DNA from: Crocosphaera sp.
Lineage (GTDB): Bacteria > Cyanobacteriota > Cyanobacteriia > Cyanobacteriales > Microcystaceae
Assembly (NCBI GenBank): GCA_030066295.1
Contig: JASJBX010000056.1
Span: 76,513-140,512, forward strand
Reading direction: 5' to 3'
Length of the DNA: 64,000 nucleotides
Shown here: in pieces, positions 18,055 through 28,434 of the stretch
Numbering within the stretch: position 1 is the first letter of the stretch
Layout: each line of letters opens with the position of its first letter
The notes under the pieces: generated by a model
Databases searched by the model: none
Seen by the model: the letters and a program-made list of their open reading frames with translations, nothing else
Told to the model about the DNA's origin: nothing
Translations under genes and position numbers: made by a program

Positions 18055-18912
18055 ATGTACAATTATAATAAAGCTCAAGAATCTATTTTTATCGTTGGTG
18101 TGCCTCGTTCTGGTACAACACTCCTGAGAGTTATGCTAGATTCTCATCCTAATCTAGCTGTGGGACCAGAATCTCCCTGGATAGCTGGCAGTTATGGCAA
18201 TATAACTTCCTTTAAAGATTTATACTATTCTTTAGTGGAAGATAAGCGTGGTCCTGTTGTTAACTTTAGTGGTTTATCGGAAAAAGATGTCGCTTTAATC
18301 TTAGGAGAAGCCTTTGCTAAAATTCTCAATTCTTATGCTCAAGCAAAAGGGAAAAAAAGATGGTTAGAAAAAACCCCTGACCATATCACAGAAATTCCCT
18401 TTCTGATCAAATTATTTCCTAACAGTAAATATATTCATATAGTCAGAGATGGCCGAGATGTTGCTTGCTCATCCCACAAAGAAAAAAAGACTTGGGGCAA
18501 AAACTTAAATTTATCAAACCAACAAGAAAAAGTAAGAAATTCTCGTTTAAATGCGCTACAAAGATGGTGTTTATGGATAACACAATTTGAAAAGTGGCAA
18601 CAAGAATATGAATTAAATGTCTGTCAAATTCGTTACGAAGATTTAGTTAAAGAACCTCGTTACATTCTGGAAAAAATTCTCTCCTTTATAAATGAAACCT
18701 GGTCAGATGATGTTTTGAATTATGGACAAAAAAAACATGATATTCCTAGTTGGGAAGCCGGTTCCCGTGATGTTTCACAACAATCTCAGATTACAGATAA
18801 AGGAGTTGGACAATGGAAGAATAAATTTACCAACACGGATAAATTAATTACTGCTTCTTTTGCCGATCATTTACTGATAAAATATGGATACCCAAAAACG
18901 TTAATTAAATAA
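18055..18912 (+). CDS. PAPS-dependent sulfotransferase family protein 1
   Basis: This 285-residue protein carries the 5'-phosphosulfate-binding loop VGVPRSGTTLLRVMLDSHPN at about residue 14 and the 3'-phosphate-binding segment YIHIVRDGRDVACS at about 130. It ends with the family's usual IRYEDLVKEPR and a C-terminal GQWKNKF block. It should transfer sulfate from PAPS to a sugar or other acceptor. It is the first of four sulfotransferase-like genes between the exporter ATPase and a glycosyltransferase, which suggests modification of a surface polysaccharide. The acceptor is unknown. Confidence 0.88.
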   Translation: MYNYNKAQESIFIVGVPRSGTTLLRVMLDSHPNLAVGPESPWIAGSYGNITSFKDLYYSLVEDKRGPVVNFSGLSEKDVALILGEAFAKILNSYAQAKGKKRWLEKTPDHITEIPFLIKLFPNSKYIHIVRDGRDVACSSHKEKKTWGKNLNLSNQQEKVRNSRLNALQRWCLWITQFEKWQQEYELNVCQIRYEDLVKEPRYILEKILSFINETWSDDVLNYGQKKHDIPSWEAGSRDVSQQSQITDKGVGQWKNKFTNTDKLITASFADHLLIKYGYPKTLIK

Positions 18913-18932
18913 CATAAATCAGGTAAAATAAT

Positions 18933-19775
18933 ATGCGACTCTTCCATAAAAGATTCAGGAGAAAGCAAGGTAGATCAGTCGCCATTGGTATCTTTTGTCA
19001 TCATAAAGCAGGTACCGTGCTTCTTCGGAAAGTTTTTCGCGAAATTAGTAACGTAAAAGATTGGAATTTTCAGTGTGTTTTTACTCAGAAAGAACAATTT
19101 AATCAGAATTTTGATGTAATATTGTTTGGAAATTCAGTTCTGGATATAGCAGATATAACAACATCGTTTGTCGGTGTGCATATCATAAGAGATCCTAGAG
19201 ACATAATTGTATCAGCCTATCTCTATCATCGTCGAACTTCAGAGAAATGGTGCATCAATAAAAACTTTAGTCTAGAAGTACCCATAACACATCCAAGAGT
19301 TCCCTATAGTCAACAGCATAAGTCTGAAGAATGGAAAATAAAATATCTAAAATCTCTCAAAGGTATGTCTTACCAGGAAAATCTGTTATCTATGTCTCAG
19401 AAAAATGGTTTGTTCTTCGAGATGAATAATTATGGTTCTTGGATAATAGAGGATATGAAAAATTGGAATTACAATTGCCCTAATATATTGGAGATTAAAT
19501 TTGAGCAATTAATGACTAATTATGACAACAATTTTCGTCTTATATTTGAATATCTTGGATTTTCTCAAGCTGAAATAAAGATTGGTTTAGATATTGCCTC
19601 AAAACATGATTTAGGCAGAAAATCTGCTAAAGAGATTGAACTAATGAGTCATGTATCTTCACCAAAAACAAGTAAGTGGAAAGATTATTTTGAAGAGGCA
19701 CACAAAGAATTCTTTATTAATAAATTTGGGAATGTATTGATTCAACTAGGCTATGAAAATGATCACAATTGGTAG
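18933..19775 (+). CDS. sulfotransferase family protein 2 (divergent)
   Basis: This 280-residue protein has a degenerate phosphosulfate loop FCHHKAGTVLLRKVFREI and a clear second motif, GVHIIRDPRDIIVSAY. EIKFEQLMTNYD takes the place of RYEDL. It starts 20 bases after sulfotransferase 1 and lies in the same transcript. Overall similarity to its neighbours is confined to the motifs, so these are distinct subfamilies and not a fresh duplication. PAPS is the likely donor, and the acceptor is unknown. Confidence 0.78.
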   Translation: MRLFHKRFRRKQGRSVAIGIFCHHKAGTVLLRKVFREISNVKDWNFQCVFTQKEQFNQNFDVILFGNSVLDIADITTSFVGVHIIRDPRDIIVSAYLYHRRTSEKWCINKNFSLEVPITHPRVPYSQQHKSEEWKIKYLKSLKGMSYQENLLSMSQKNGLFFEMNNYGSWIIEDMKNWNYNCPNILEIKFEQLMTNYDNNFRLIFEYLGFSQAEIKIGLDIASKHDLGRKSAKEIELMSHVSSPKTSKWKDYFEEAHKEFFINKFGNVLIQLGYENDHNW

Positions 19776-19957
19776 AACACTTGTTCTGCGATAATTCCTC
19801 GATAAAAAACCCAAGAACCTAAATAAGGAGCTTAAGAACACAAGCTAACAGAATTAGCTCTTAGAGAAAGACAAAAACCTAATAAAATATGAATATCAAA
19901 AAATATTCAACTAAAAAAACTAACTTTTCAACCATATTACTAATCAAGGATAAATTA

Positions 19958-20734
19958 ATGAATAGTCAATGTATTTTAATTACCGGACCAGGACATTCAG
20001 CAACCCGTCTTTTAGTTCAAATGCTGTCTTGTCATCCTGATATTAGTGTTCCTATGGATATTTTAAACAAACAAATGGAATATCCAATCATTAGAGATTT
20101 TTTCTGGGAACAATTGGATCAAACTCCCTTTTCTGTTGAAGAATATAATTTTGATAAAGAAGATTTTTATTTGATTATGACAAGCTATTTAGAAAAAATA
20201 GAAGTCAATAAATCATTTTTTGTGTTTAAACTACCTTATTATCCTCTGAATATTTTAGATATATTTACAGAATTATTTGAGCAAGGATCTTTGATTTATG
20301 CAGTACGGCCTAAGCATAAGGTGATTAAATCTTTCGCTTCACGTCCTTATATGAAAGATAGTTTATGGTTAGAAAGACAGATCAAAAAACTACCAGTCTC
20401 ACTAAGACAAAAACATTTAATGGAAACCACAATTGACGAACTTACTAAAGATTTTATTGAACACTGTGAACATCTTCGAGATCAGTGGGATAGTGAACAT
20501 CCAGACATGAAATTTTATCCCCTTGAGGTAGAACGATTCTCCACAGAATCTCAATATATTGAGGAGGTACTTAAAGATTTAGGACTAGAGACAAACTCAA
20601 AATATCTCCATGAAATGATGAGTCTAGTAAACACAGAACGTTTGTTACAAGAATCATCGAGAAAAAAACAGGAAGTTACTCGAAAATTGTCGCCGGTTTC
20701 TCGGCTTGAAAAATATATTGGAAAAATTTTTTAG
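19958..20734 (+). CDS. sulfotransferase-like protein 3
   Basis: From ATG 19958 the protein has 258 residues. This start has AAGGA 7 bases upstream and puts ILITGPGHSATRLLVQMLSCHPDISV at the N-terminus as the family requires; an in-frame ATG at 19889 would add 23 unrelated residues. The second motif is weak (YAVRPKHKVIKSFASRP, with RPKH in place of RDPRD). A modified nucleotide site or altered donor use is therefore possible. It ends 10 bases before the FG-GAP gene. Confidence 0.65.
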   Translation: MNSQCILITGPGHSATRLLVQMLSCHPDISVPMDILNKQMEYPIIRDFFWEQLDQTPFSVEEYNFDKEDFYLIMTSYLEKIEVNKSFFVFKLPYYPLNILDIFTELFEQGSLIYAVRPKHKVIKSFASRPYMKDSLWLERQIKKLPVSLRQKHLMETTIDELTKDFIEHCEHLRDQWDSEHPDMKFYPLEVERFSTESQYIEEVLKDLGLETNSKYLHEMMSLVNTERLLQESSRKKQEVTRKLSPVSRLEKYIGKIF

Positions 20735-20744
20735 TAGTTAACAC

Positions 20745-22712
20745 ATGAGTAAAATTATGAATAATATTAAGCATTTCTTTCGACCTAGCTTAGGTTACAA
20801 ATTCCTGACAGTAATTTTTGTCATTTTTGTGGTAGCATTTGCTGTAATTTTTTGGCACGAGTCATCAATAAGAACTGAATTCAAAGCGAGTGCTGGGTTT
20901 ACTAAGTCATCATTTCAAGTAGCCGATTATAAATTGTTTGATTTAGGAGTAGTCGATATTAATAATGACAAAATTTTCGATGTGTTTAGTGTTAACCACT
21001 CCGCCTTGCAAAGCCTTTTAATCGGTGGAGAGTCTGGAAAATTTAGTGATGTTCTGTCGCAGCTAAAATTGGATCAGTCTAGAGATTTTCCAGGTTTAGA
21101 GGAAGAGACAGCCGGAAACAACCCACGACTGGATGCTCCTGGATTATACATTTATTGGCGTGATCGATTTTTAATTATTCAAAGTTATCAAATAGGTAAC
21201 ATGGGTGAAGTCAGTGGAGAGATTGAGTTGTCTACACCGGTGAGTGTTGAAGAAAAACATAACTTTGACCTTGACATCACAGCCAATCAGTTGCCATCAG
21301 GGGCAACCCGTACGTCTCTAAGGTTTACGGTAAAAGAAGATGCTCACTTGATTATCAAACCTGAACTCATAGCATTACCAATTTCTTTTGATCTGAACAA
21401 CAATATTCCTCTGGATTCTGTCTATATCGGTTCTAAACAAGTTCAGCCGTCCTCTCACGAATTTGTTTTATTAACAAGAGACCGACATGGAATGGCTTGG
21501 GCCGACTATGACGGAGATGACAAGCTTGATCTGTTCATCACGCGAGGTGGTTTGATGGGTCAAATGTCCAAGTTACCCGAAACTTTCAGTGACGAATTGT
21601 TGGTTAACATTGGCCCTGAATTTTCAGATCGCACAGCAGGATTGGGGTTAGTCAAGAATGGGTGTTCTGGATATCAAGTAGCATGGGTCGATTTTAATAA
21701 CGATAATAAGCTTGATCTGTATATTTCCTGTCAACGGGGTAATCCCAATCAGCTTTACCAGCAGGATAGTGAGGGTAATTTTGTTAATGTTGCCTCTAAA
21801 TTAGGTCTTGACATTAGTGAAAACCAATTTGGGGAACCTTTTCTTTGGTTAGATGTAGATAATGATGAAGATGTGGATTTATTGTTAGCCCAAAACCAGA
21901 GACTTTTGTTATATGTCAATCAACTCGGTAGCTTTAGACCCCAATCTATCACCGACAAACTTCCTGGTGTCAAAAAACTGGCTGTTAACGACTATGATTT
22001 AGATGGTGATCTAGACATCTACGCTGCCTCCCCATGGAAAAGTACCTTGATTTTGAATAATCAAGGAAAATTGACTGTCATCAACCCCAAAAAAATTGGA
22101 TTGCCTATTCAAAGTAAAACCGCCAATTGGGTAGATTTTGATAACGATGGGTTGCCAGATTTACACAGTGTTCCTGGTGGATTATATCGCCAACGACAAG
22201 ATCATACCTTTGAAACCACCCATTTACTAGAACACGAGTCCCCTTCATCAATTATCGAAGCTCGGTGTACCTGGTTTGATGAGAACAACGATGGAACCAG
22301 GGATTTATTAATGGCAGTTTGGTATGACCATCCTTGGTGGATTAAAACGTGGCAGAATCTTTTCCAATCAGATACTCCTCAATGGTTTAAAAGACCTAAA
22401 AAATGGAAAGTAACTTTTTCCAAAAATACTACCTCAGCCAATCATTGGCTACAACTAAAACTGGTGGGTTTAGCCGGCAATCATGAGGCCATTGGAGCGA
22501 AAGTTATTTTAGATACCCCCAATGGTAAAATGTTGCAGGAAGTCGGCAACGCAGAAGGTTCTCATTTTTCACAAGGGCATTACCGTTTATACTTTGGTTT
22601 AGGAAGAGAAGCTCAAGTAAATTCACTCAAAGTGATTTGGCATAATGGAAAATCTCAAGTCATCAAAAACCCTTCAGTTGACAGCTTATTAGTTATTGAG
22701 GAGCAATCTTAA
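20745..22712 (+). CDS. membrane-anchored FG-GAP/VCBS repeat protein with ASPIC-UnbV domain
   Basis: This 655-residue protein has a single N-terminal transmembrane helix (FLTVIFVIFVVAFAVIFW, about residues 20-38), so the bulk is exported. It contains at least six calcium-loop motifs of the FG-GAP type (DYDGDDKLD, DFNNDNKLD, DVDNDEDVD, DYDLDGDLD, DFDNDGLPD, DENNDGTRD) forming a beta-propeller. Residues about 560-655 match the ASPIC/UnbV domain (AIGAKVIL, FGLGREAQVNSLKVIWHNG). Such proteins bind carbohydrate or matrix at the surface. Its place among sulfotransferases suggests a role in assembling or holding the sulfated polymer; that role is inferred. Confidence 0.85.
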   Translation: MSKIMNNIKHFFRPSLGYKFLTVIFVIFVVAFAVIFWHESSIRTEFKASAGFTKSSFQVADYKLFDLGVVDINNDKIFDVFSVNHSALQSLLIGGESGKFSDVLSQLKLDQSRDFPGLEEETAGNNPRLDAPGLYIYWRDRFLIIQSYQIGNMGEVSGEIELSTPVSVEEKHNFDLDITANQLPSGATRTSLRFTVKEDAHLIIKPELIALPISFDLNNNIPLDSVYIGSKQVQPSSHEFVLLTRDRHGMAWADYDGDDKLDLFITRGGLMGQMSKLPETFSDELLVNIGPEFSDRTAGLGLVKNGCSGYQVAWVDFNNDNKLDLYISCQRGNPNQLYQQDSEGNFVNVASKLGLDISENQFGEPFLWLDVDNDEDVDLLLAQNQRLLLYVNQLGSFRPQSITDKLPGVKKLAVNDYDLDGDLDIYAASPWKSTLILNNQGKLTVINPKKIGLPIQSKTANWVDFDNDGLPDLHSVPGGLYRQRQDHTFETTHLLEHESPSSIIEARCTWFDENNDGTRDLLMAVWYDHPWWIKTWQNLFQSDTPQWFKRPKKWKVTFSKNTTSANHWLQLKLVGLAGNHEAIGAKVILDTPNGKMLQEVGNAEGSHFSQGHYRLYFGLGREAQVNSLKVIWHNGKSQVIKNPSVDSLLVIEEQS

Positions 22713-22719
22713 AAAGAAT

Positions 22720-23469
22720 ATGTACATAGTTGGATATCCTGAGTCACAAACCCATTGGTTAGCCTATCTGTTGGCCTATTGCCTCAATACAGAATACTAT
22801 GATTTAGATTCTCCTAATAATTTACCTAACGATGAAGACGTAAAATCCTATCTTCAAGGAAATCTAACCCATCCCAGCTATCAAGCTCAACTGGGTAAGA
22901 TTATTAGGACAAACGCGCTCAACATTTCCCAACAGGATCAAACTGCCATCGTTTACATGGTTCGTGATGGTCGGGATGTCATGCTGTCTTCTTACTATCG
23001 TCAACAGTCTTTTATGGGTAAGGCCAACCCTCATGTTTCTCAGAAAACTTTTATCAGCAAAGCTTATCGTAAACTAGGACTTAAGAAATTATCAACCCAG
23101 TTAGAACTTTCTCCTTTTTCTCAATTTTTACAAAATCATGTATCAGAGTGGGTATCTCATGTTAATACTTGGCTCGCTCATCAACCTAGTGTTATCATTC
23201 GCTATGAAGATTTACTGACCATACCAGAAGAAACCTTAGCAAGCTTAATGATGAGATTAGGAATAGAGGTATCCCCAGAAATTATCCAAGAAGGCCTTGG
23301 GATATTTAATCGTAAATATTTATCAGAACATCGACTGATAAAATCAAAAAAAAAGGACATAGGCAACCCTGGTGACTGGGAAAAGTATTTTTCTAAACAA
23401 GAAACTATTTATTTTCAACAAATAGCAGGGCAAGTTTTATGTACACTAGGATATGAAAGCGAAATTTAG
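22720..23469 (+). CDS. sulfotransferase family protein 4
   Basis: From ATG 22720 the protein has 249 residues, beginning MYIVGYPESQTHWLAYLLAY, a short phosphosulfate loop right at the N-terminus. An in-frame ATG at 22696 overlaps the previous gene and adds 8 residues. YMVRDGRDVMLSSYYRQ is the 3'-phosphate site, VIIRYEDLL the conserved helix, and DIGNPGDWEKYFS the C-terminal block. It closely follows the FG-GAP gene and precedes the glycosyltransferase by 27 bases. A sulfotransferase acting on a glycan is the best call. Confidence 0.85.
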   Translation: MYIVGYPESQTHWLAYLLAYCLNTEYYDLDSPNNLPNDEDVKSYLQGNLTHPSYQAQLGKIIRTNALNISQQDQTAIVYMVRDGRDVMLSSYYRQQSFMGKANPHVSQKTFISKAYRKLGLKKLSTQLELSPFSQFLQNHVSEWVSHVNTWLAHQPSVIIRYEDLLTIPEETLASLMMRLGIEVSPEIIQEGLGIFNRKYLSEHRLIKSKKKDIGNPGDWEKYFSKQETIYFQQIAGQVLCTLGYESEI

Positions 23470-23496
23470 CATAGTTCCTCAAAAAAATAAGCAAAA

Positions 23497-24579
23497 ATGA
23501 ACCATAAGATTCTCTGGTTAAGAAGACGTTTTGACTGGATGGGTAAGCATAGTGGTTATGATCAACTTTGTGAATCTATGTCTACAATCCTTCCTGATAA
23601 TCCTTATGAAAGTGTGTGGCAACGGCCAGGACAACCCCAAAAAAGAATTTTGCGTTCAATAGTAAAACGAGTGGGAAAAAAGGCTAAAGGCAGTCCTATG
23701 TACGCCATTGATAGTACCACAGCTGAAATAAAGACTATTTTTAAAGGTTTACAATGGCATCCTGATTTAATTCATATTACTTATGTTGAAAATCAGTTAG
23801 GCATTTTACAAAATTGGAAAGAACGCTTATCTTGTAAAATTATTGGCACATCCCATCAACCTGCGGGTTGGTGGCGTTTAGTGCATCGAAATCGCCAAAA
23901 TATTGCTAATTTAGATGGTTTGATCGTGGTGGGAAGTAGAGAAGTTGACTATTTTGAGAAGTATCTCCCTGGAAAAGTATTCTTTATTCCTCATGGGGTT
24001 GATATCGATTTTTTCTGTCCTTCATCGGAAAAAGAAAAGAAACAAGTAAGGTGTGTTTTTTCTGGAAAATATCTTCGGGATCTTGCCACTTTAGCTAGTG
24101 TCATTGACAAAGTTCTCAGACATCATCCAGACATTCAGTTTGATATTATTATGCCTCGAACCGCGAATGATCTTCAAAATCCGACACTTATTCGCCTTGC
24201 TCGCCATTCACAGGTTCATTGGTATCAAGGTATGCCTGATGAGCGTTTACGACAAGTTTATCAACGAGCGAGTATGTTAGTCTTGCCACTTATTGACTGT
24301 ACTGCTAATAATGCTTTAGTAGAGTCTATATCCTGTGGGTTGCCAGTTATTGCCAATGATGTAGGGGGTTTATCTGACTATACAAGAGACACATTTGCGG
24401 AACTTTTACCGATTGGTGATGTGGACGGATTTGTTAATGCTATATTGAAACTAGCAGAGGATTCAGAGGAACAGCAAACAAGAGGCAAAGCTGCCAGAAA
24501 ATTTGCGGAGGAAGAGCTTGATTGGATTAAAATCACTCAGAAAACCTTAGATGTTTACCAAAAAATTCTTAGGGCTTGA
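23497..24579 (+). CDS. glycosyltransferase, GT4-type
   Basis: This 360-residue protein has a GT-B fold. The C-terminal domain has the sequence ASMLVLPLIDCTANNALVESISCGLPVIANDVGGLSD, which contains the donor-binding E-x7-E-like element and the typical GLPVIA(N/T)xxGG segment of family 4. The N-terminal half (LIHITYVENQLGI, GTSHQPAGWW) should bind the acceptor. It is the last gene of the polysaccharide cluster and is followed by the tnpB element. The sugar donor and acceptor cannot be told. Confidence 0.85.
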   Translation: MNHKILWLRRRFDWMGKHSGYDQLCESMSTILPDNPYESVWQRPGQPQKRILRSIVKRVGKKAKGSPMYAIDSTTAEIKTIFKGLQWHPDLIHITYVENQLGILQNWKERLSCKIIGTSHQPAGWWRLVHRNRQNIANLDGLIVVGSREVDYFEKYLPGKVFFIPHGVDIDFFCPSSEKEKKQVRCVFSGKYLRDLATLASVIDKVLRHHPDIQFDIIMPRTANDLQNPTLIRLARHSQVHWYQGMPDERLRQVYQRASMLVLPLIDCTANNALVESISCGLPVIANDVGGLSDYTRDTFAELLPIGDVDGFVNAILKLAEDSEEQQTRGKAARKFAEEELDWIKITQKTLDVYQKILRA

Positions 24580-24722
24580 TTCTGTTCCCAAAAACCCACT
24601 CAATATTGTCTAAATCTACTCATTTAATTAGCTATTGTCAATAAATGAGTAGGTTGTTCTCCTCAAACCCCTGATCTGATACAATTAAACTTAACAGTTT
24701 TGGTCATTATCTCAAAAATGCC

Positions 24723-25937
24723 ATGTTGTTAGGCTTTAAAACCCAACTTAAATTAAATCAAACTCAACGTCAACAACTGGCTCGTCATGCAGGGGTCGCT
24801 CGTCATGCTTATAATTGGGGAAATGGTTTATGTCTAGCTATTTTAGACCATAATAAAACTTGTTCAGACCCAGAAAAACTCAAATTTCCTACAGCCATTG
24901 ATTTACACAAATGGTTAAATCAATTAGTTAAACCACAAAATCAATGGTATTACGACGTATCAAAATGCGCTCCGCAATTTGCCCTGAGACATTTAGCTTC
25001 TGCTTGGCGTGATTGCTTTAGCAAAAAGAAAAAAAGACCAAAATTTAAAAAGAAAGGTCGACATGATAGTTTTACTTTAGATGGAACGATTCACATTCTA
25101 TCTTCTCATTCAATCCAAGTTCCCGTCATAGGAAAACTGAAAACTTATGAGAGATTACCCACTATCCACCAACCCAAAAATGTCACCATCAGTAGAGAAG
25201 CTGACCGTTGGTTTATTTCCTTTAAAATAGAAATAGAGCCATCCCCCCAAACCCCCCTTAGTAAGGGGGGCAGGGGGGATATAGTAGGGATAGATTTGGG
25301 AGTAAAAACCTTAGCTACCCTATCGACAGGAGAAACTTTTGAAGGAGCATATTCTTATAGAAAGCTGTCAGCTAAATTAGCTAAACTTCAAAGAGAATTA
25401 AGTAGAAAGGTGGCTGGTTCATCTAACTACCAAAAAGCTAAGCTGAAAGTTCAAAAACTCCATAGAAGAATCGCCAATCTCAGAAAAGATACATTACATA
25501 AATTAACATCACACTTAAGCAAAAACCACGCAGTCAATGTGATAGAAGATTTGAATGTATCAGGGATGTTAGCTAATTATAAGTTAGCGAAAGCGATAGC
25601 AGATATGGGGTTTTATGAGTTCAGAAGACAGTTAGAATATAAAAGTCAATTATATGGGTCAAAACTGCTCATAGTAGATAGGTTTTATCCTTCGAGTAAA
25701 ACTTGTTCTAACTGTGGAGAAAAAAAAGACTCATTACTTTTATCTGAAAGAGTATTTTGTTGCGAAAAATGTCATTATCAAATAGATAGGGATTTAAACG
25801 CAGCCAAAAACTTAGAAAAACTAGGTCAAGCTATGGCCGAAGTTACGCCTGTGGACAAGAAGGGGCCGACTCCCTTGGCTGAAGCAGGAAGTAAAATAGA
25901 CTCAAATCAAGATACAATCAAGTTTAAGACTCGATGA
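24723..25937 (+). CDS. tnpB: RNA-guided endonuclease TnpB (OrfB)
   Basis: This 404-residue TnpB has intact RuvC residues: Asp in VGIDLGVKTLATLS, Glu in VIEDLNVSGML and Asp in IDRDLNAAKNL. The zinc ribbon is CSNCGEKKDSLLLSE...CCEKC. TnpB proteins use a reRNA (omega RNA) from the element's 3' end to cut DNA and keep the element in place. A C-rich palindrome is inserted in frame just before the first catalytic Asp, at the junction EPSPQTPLSKGGRGD. The C-terminal tail (VTPVDKKGPTPLAEAGSK) resembles the relic upstream of ndhF. It appears intact and may be active. Confidence 0.92.
   Translation: MLLGFKTQLKLNQTQRQQLARHAGVARHAYNWGNGLCLAILDHNKTCSDPEKLKFPTAIDLHKWLNQLVKPQNQWYYDVSKCAPQFALRHLASAWRDCFSKKKKRPKFKKKGRHDSFTLDGTIHILSSHSIQVPVIGKLKTYERLPTIHQPKNVTISREADRWFISFKIEIEPSPQTPLSKGGRGDIVGIDLGVKTLATLSTGETFEGAYSYRKLSAKLAKLQRELSRKVAGSSNYQKAKLKVQKLHRRIANLRKDTLHKLTSHLSKNHAVNVIEDLNVSGMLANYKLAKAIADMGFYEFRRQLEYKSQLYGSKLLIVDRFYPSSKTCSNCGEKKDSLLLSERVFCCEKCHYQIDRDLNAAKNLEKLGQAMAEVTPVDKKGPTPLAEAGSKIDSNQDTIKFKTR
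25241..25280. repeat. C/G-rich palindromic repeat inserted in tnpB
   Basis: ATCCCCCCAAACCCCCCTTA (25241-25260) faces TAAGGGGGGCAGGGGGGAT (25262-25280), a nearly perfect palindrome about 40 bases long. It adds the in-frame peptide PSPQTPLSKGGRGD, a translation seen repeatedly in cyanobacterial proteins that host this repeat. A dispersed palindromic element that tolerates being coding is the likely origin. Confidence 0.75.
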
Positions 25938-25962
25938 GTAGATTTGAGTAAGTTTTATATAG

Positions 25963-26058
25963 CGGATAATTAATGAATACTCAAACACCCCGATCGGTGG
26001 GGCGGCATTTCTGATCGGTTGGGCAAGTTTGGCGATCGCAACCACAGGAACAAAATAA
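25963..26058 (+). pseudogene. 3' relic of a DUF423-family membrane protein gene
   Basis: After a stop at 25960-25962 the frame reads RIINEY then SNTPIGGAAFLIGWASLAIA and ends at TAA 26056-26058, with no start codon. TPIGGxxFLIGWxxLA is the last transmembrane segment of DUF423 (YgdD-like) proteins, so this is probably the C-terminal end of such a gene. It begins within 20 bases of the right end of the tnpB element, which suggests that the element or an associated deletion removed the rest. No 5' part is seen left of the element. Confidence 0.5.
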
Positions 26059-26100
26059 AAATTCAAGATTATTGCTTGAGGGTTCCCTCGAAGATGATAA

Positions 26101-27357
<1,257 letters not shown>

Positions 27358-27394
27358 GTAAGAAGTCATTGATCTCAACCTTGTTTGATTGGGT

Positions 27395-27420
27395 GAAGAG
27401 TGGCATCTTTGTCACTCTTC
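27395..27420 (+). terminator. hairpin downstream of sqdB
   Basis: An 8-bp stem pairs GAAGAGTG (27395-27402) with CACTCTTC (27413-27420), with a 10-base loop, 37 bases after the sqdB stop. No T tract follows, so termination is not certain. Confidence 0.45.
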
Positions 27421-27557
27421 GCTGTTGATGGGAAAAAATTATTTTTGATAAACATCCGCCCAGATCAACCATCGAATCAACCAAATGGGTGAACCGTCAC
27501 CCGCTTCCAGTGATAAAATGAGAATACGACGAATGTTTAAGTCAGGAAATTAGTTTG

Positions 27558-28319
27558 GTGTTATCATCCATCATTGCCGATTTTCGTATTATTTTTGACC
27601 GTGACCCGGCAGCCCGTAATTGGCTAGAGGTTTTCTTCTGCTATCCTGGGTTACAGGCTATTTTGTTGCATCGTTTCGCCCACCGCATCCATAATCTCGG
27701 AATGCCCTTTTTTCCCCGTTTGATTTCCCATCTAGCAAGATTTTTCACTGGCGTTGAAATTCATCCAGGGGCTAAAATCGGGACTGGTGTCTTTATCGAC
27801 CACGGTATGGGTGTCGTTATCGGTGAAACCGCCGAAGTGGGCGATTATAGCTTAATCTATCAGGGAGTCACCCTTGGAGGGACTGGTAAAGAAAGCGGTA
27901 AACGTCATCCTACCCTTGGTAAAAATGTAGTAGTGGGTGCAGGGGCCAAGGTTCTCGGTAATCTCAATATTGGGAATAATGTTAGGATTGGGGCAGGTTC
28001 TGTGGTTTTACGCAATGTTCCTTCTGATTGTACCGTTGTCGGTATTCCAGGGCGCATTGTTTATCAGTCTGGAGTCAAAGTTAATCCCCTAGAACACGGA
28101 AACTTACCAGATTCTGAAGCCAAGGTTATTCGCTTATTATTAGATAGAATTGATAAATTAGAACAGCAAGTTCAAGTATTACAGGAAGAAAAATTAAAAG
28201 AACGAGAACTGGTTACTGCTGGAGGATCTCATGGAGTAGCTAATGCTGATGATGATGAAACTCATAGTTGTTATTTGAAAGATAAAGAAATTGAGGAATT
28301 TCTAGGCGGTACGATGTAA
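27558..28319 (+). CDS. cysE: serine O-acetyltransferase CysE
   Basis: This enzyme acetylates serine with acetyl-CoA in the first step of cysteine synthesis. From GTG 27558 it has 253 residues starting [25 protein letters not shown], which matches the usual start; the TTG at 27555 would add one residue. The left-handed beta-helix hexapeptide repeats begin at [31 protein letters not shown] and continue to [26 protein letters not shown]-terminal acidic tail with a coiled segment (residues about 190-253) extends beyond the short plant/bacterial core. It is near sqdB and the sulfotransferases, but the link may be chance. Confidence 0.95.
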   Translation: MLSSIIADFRIIFDRDPAARNWLEVFFCYPGLQAILLHRFAHRIHNLGMPFFPRLISHLARFFTGVEIHPGAKIGTGVFIDHGMGVVIGETAEVGDYSLIYQGVTLGGTGKESGKRHPTLGKNVVVGAGAKVLGNLNIGNNVRIGAGSVVLRNVPSDCTVVGIPGRIVYQSGVKVNPLEHGNLPDSEAKVIRLLLDRIDKLEQQVQVLQEEKLKERELVTAGGSHGVANADDDETHSCYLKDKEIEEFLGGTM

Positions 28320-28344
28320 TTGTTGAGAGTTGATAATATCTGAT

Positions 28345-28374
28345 TTTAGGGGTCAACAACCGTTGACCCCTAAA
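28345..28374. repeat. palindromic repeat (copy 1), possible terminator of cysE
   Basis: A perfect 13-bp stem pairs TTTAGGGGTCAAC (28345-28357) with GTTGACCCCTAAA (28362-28374), with a 4-base loop. It lies 25 bases after cysE, facing the convergent ABC gene. Nearly the same palindrome occurs at 35389-35418, so it is a dispersed repeat that may also work as a bidirectional terminator. Confidence 0.65.
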
Positions 28375-28434
28375 TAATGAAAATAGATATCTTGAAATTC
28401 TTGAGAAAATTTTCTCTTCCCAATTTAATAAATA

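Larger units (their letters stand above)
24612..25945 (+). mobile_element. tnpB-only IS200/IS605-group element (element A)
   Basis: An intact tnpB (24723-25937) is flanked by a 12-base inverted match, AAATCTACTCAT at 24612-24623 and ATGAGTAGATTT at 25934-25945, the latter overlapping the tnpB stop. A further ATGAGTAG at 24645-24652 can pair with the left copy as a subterminal hairpin. There is no tnpA, so mobility would need a transposase in trans. The exact ends are uncertain because this group leaves no terminal repeats or target duplications. Confidence 0.55.
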
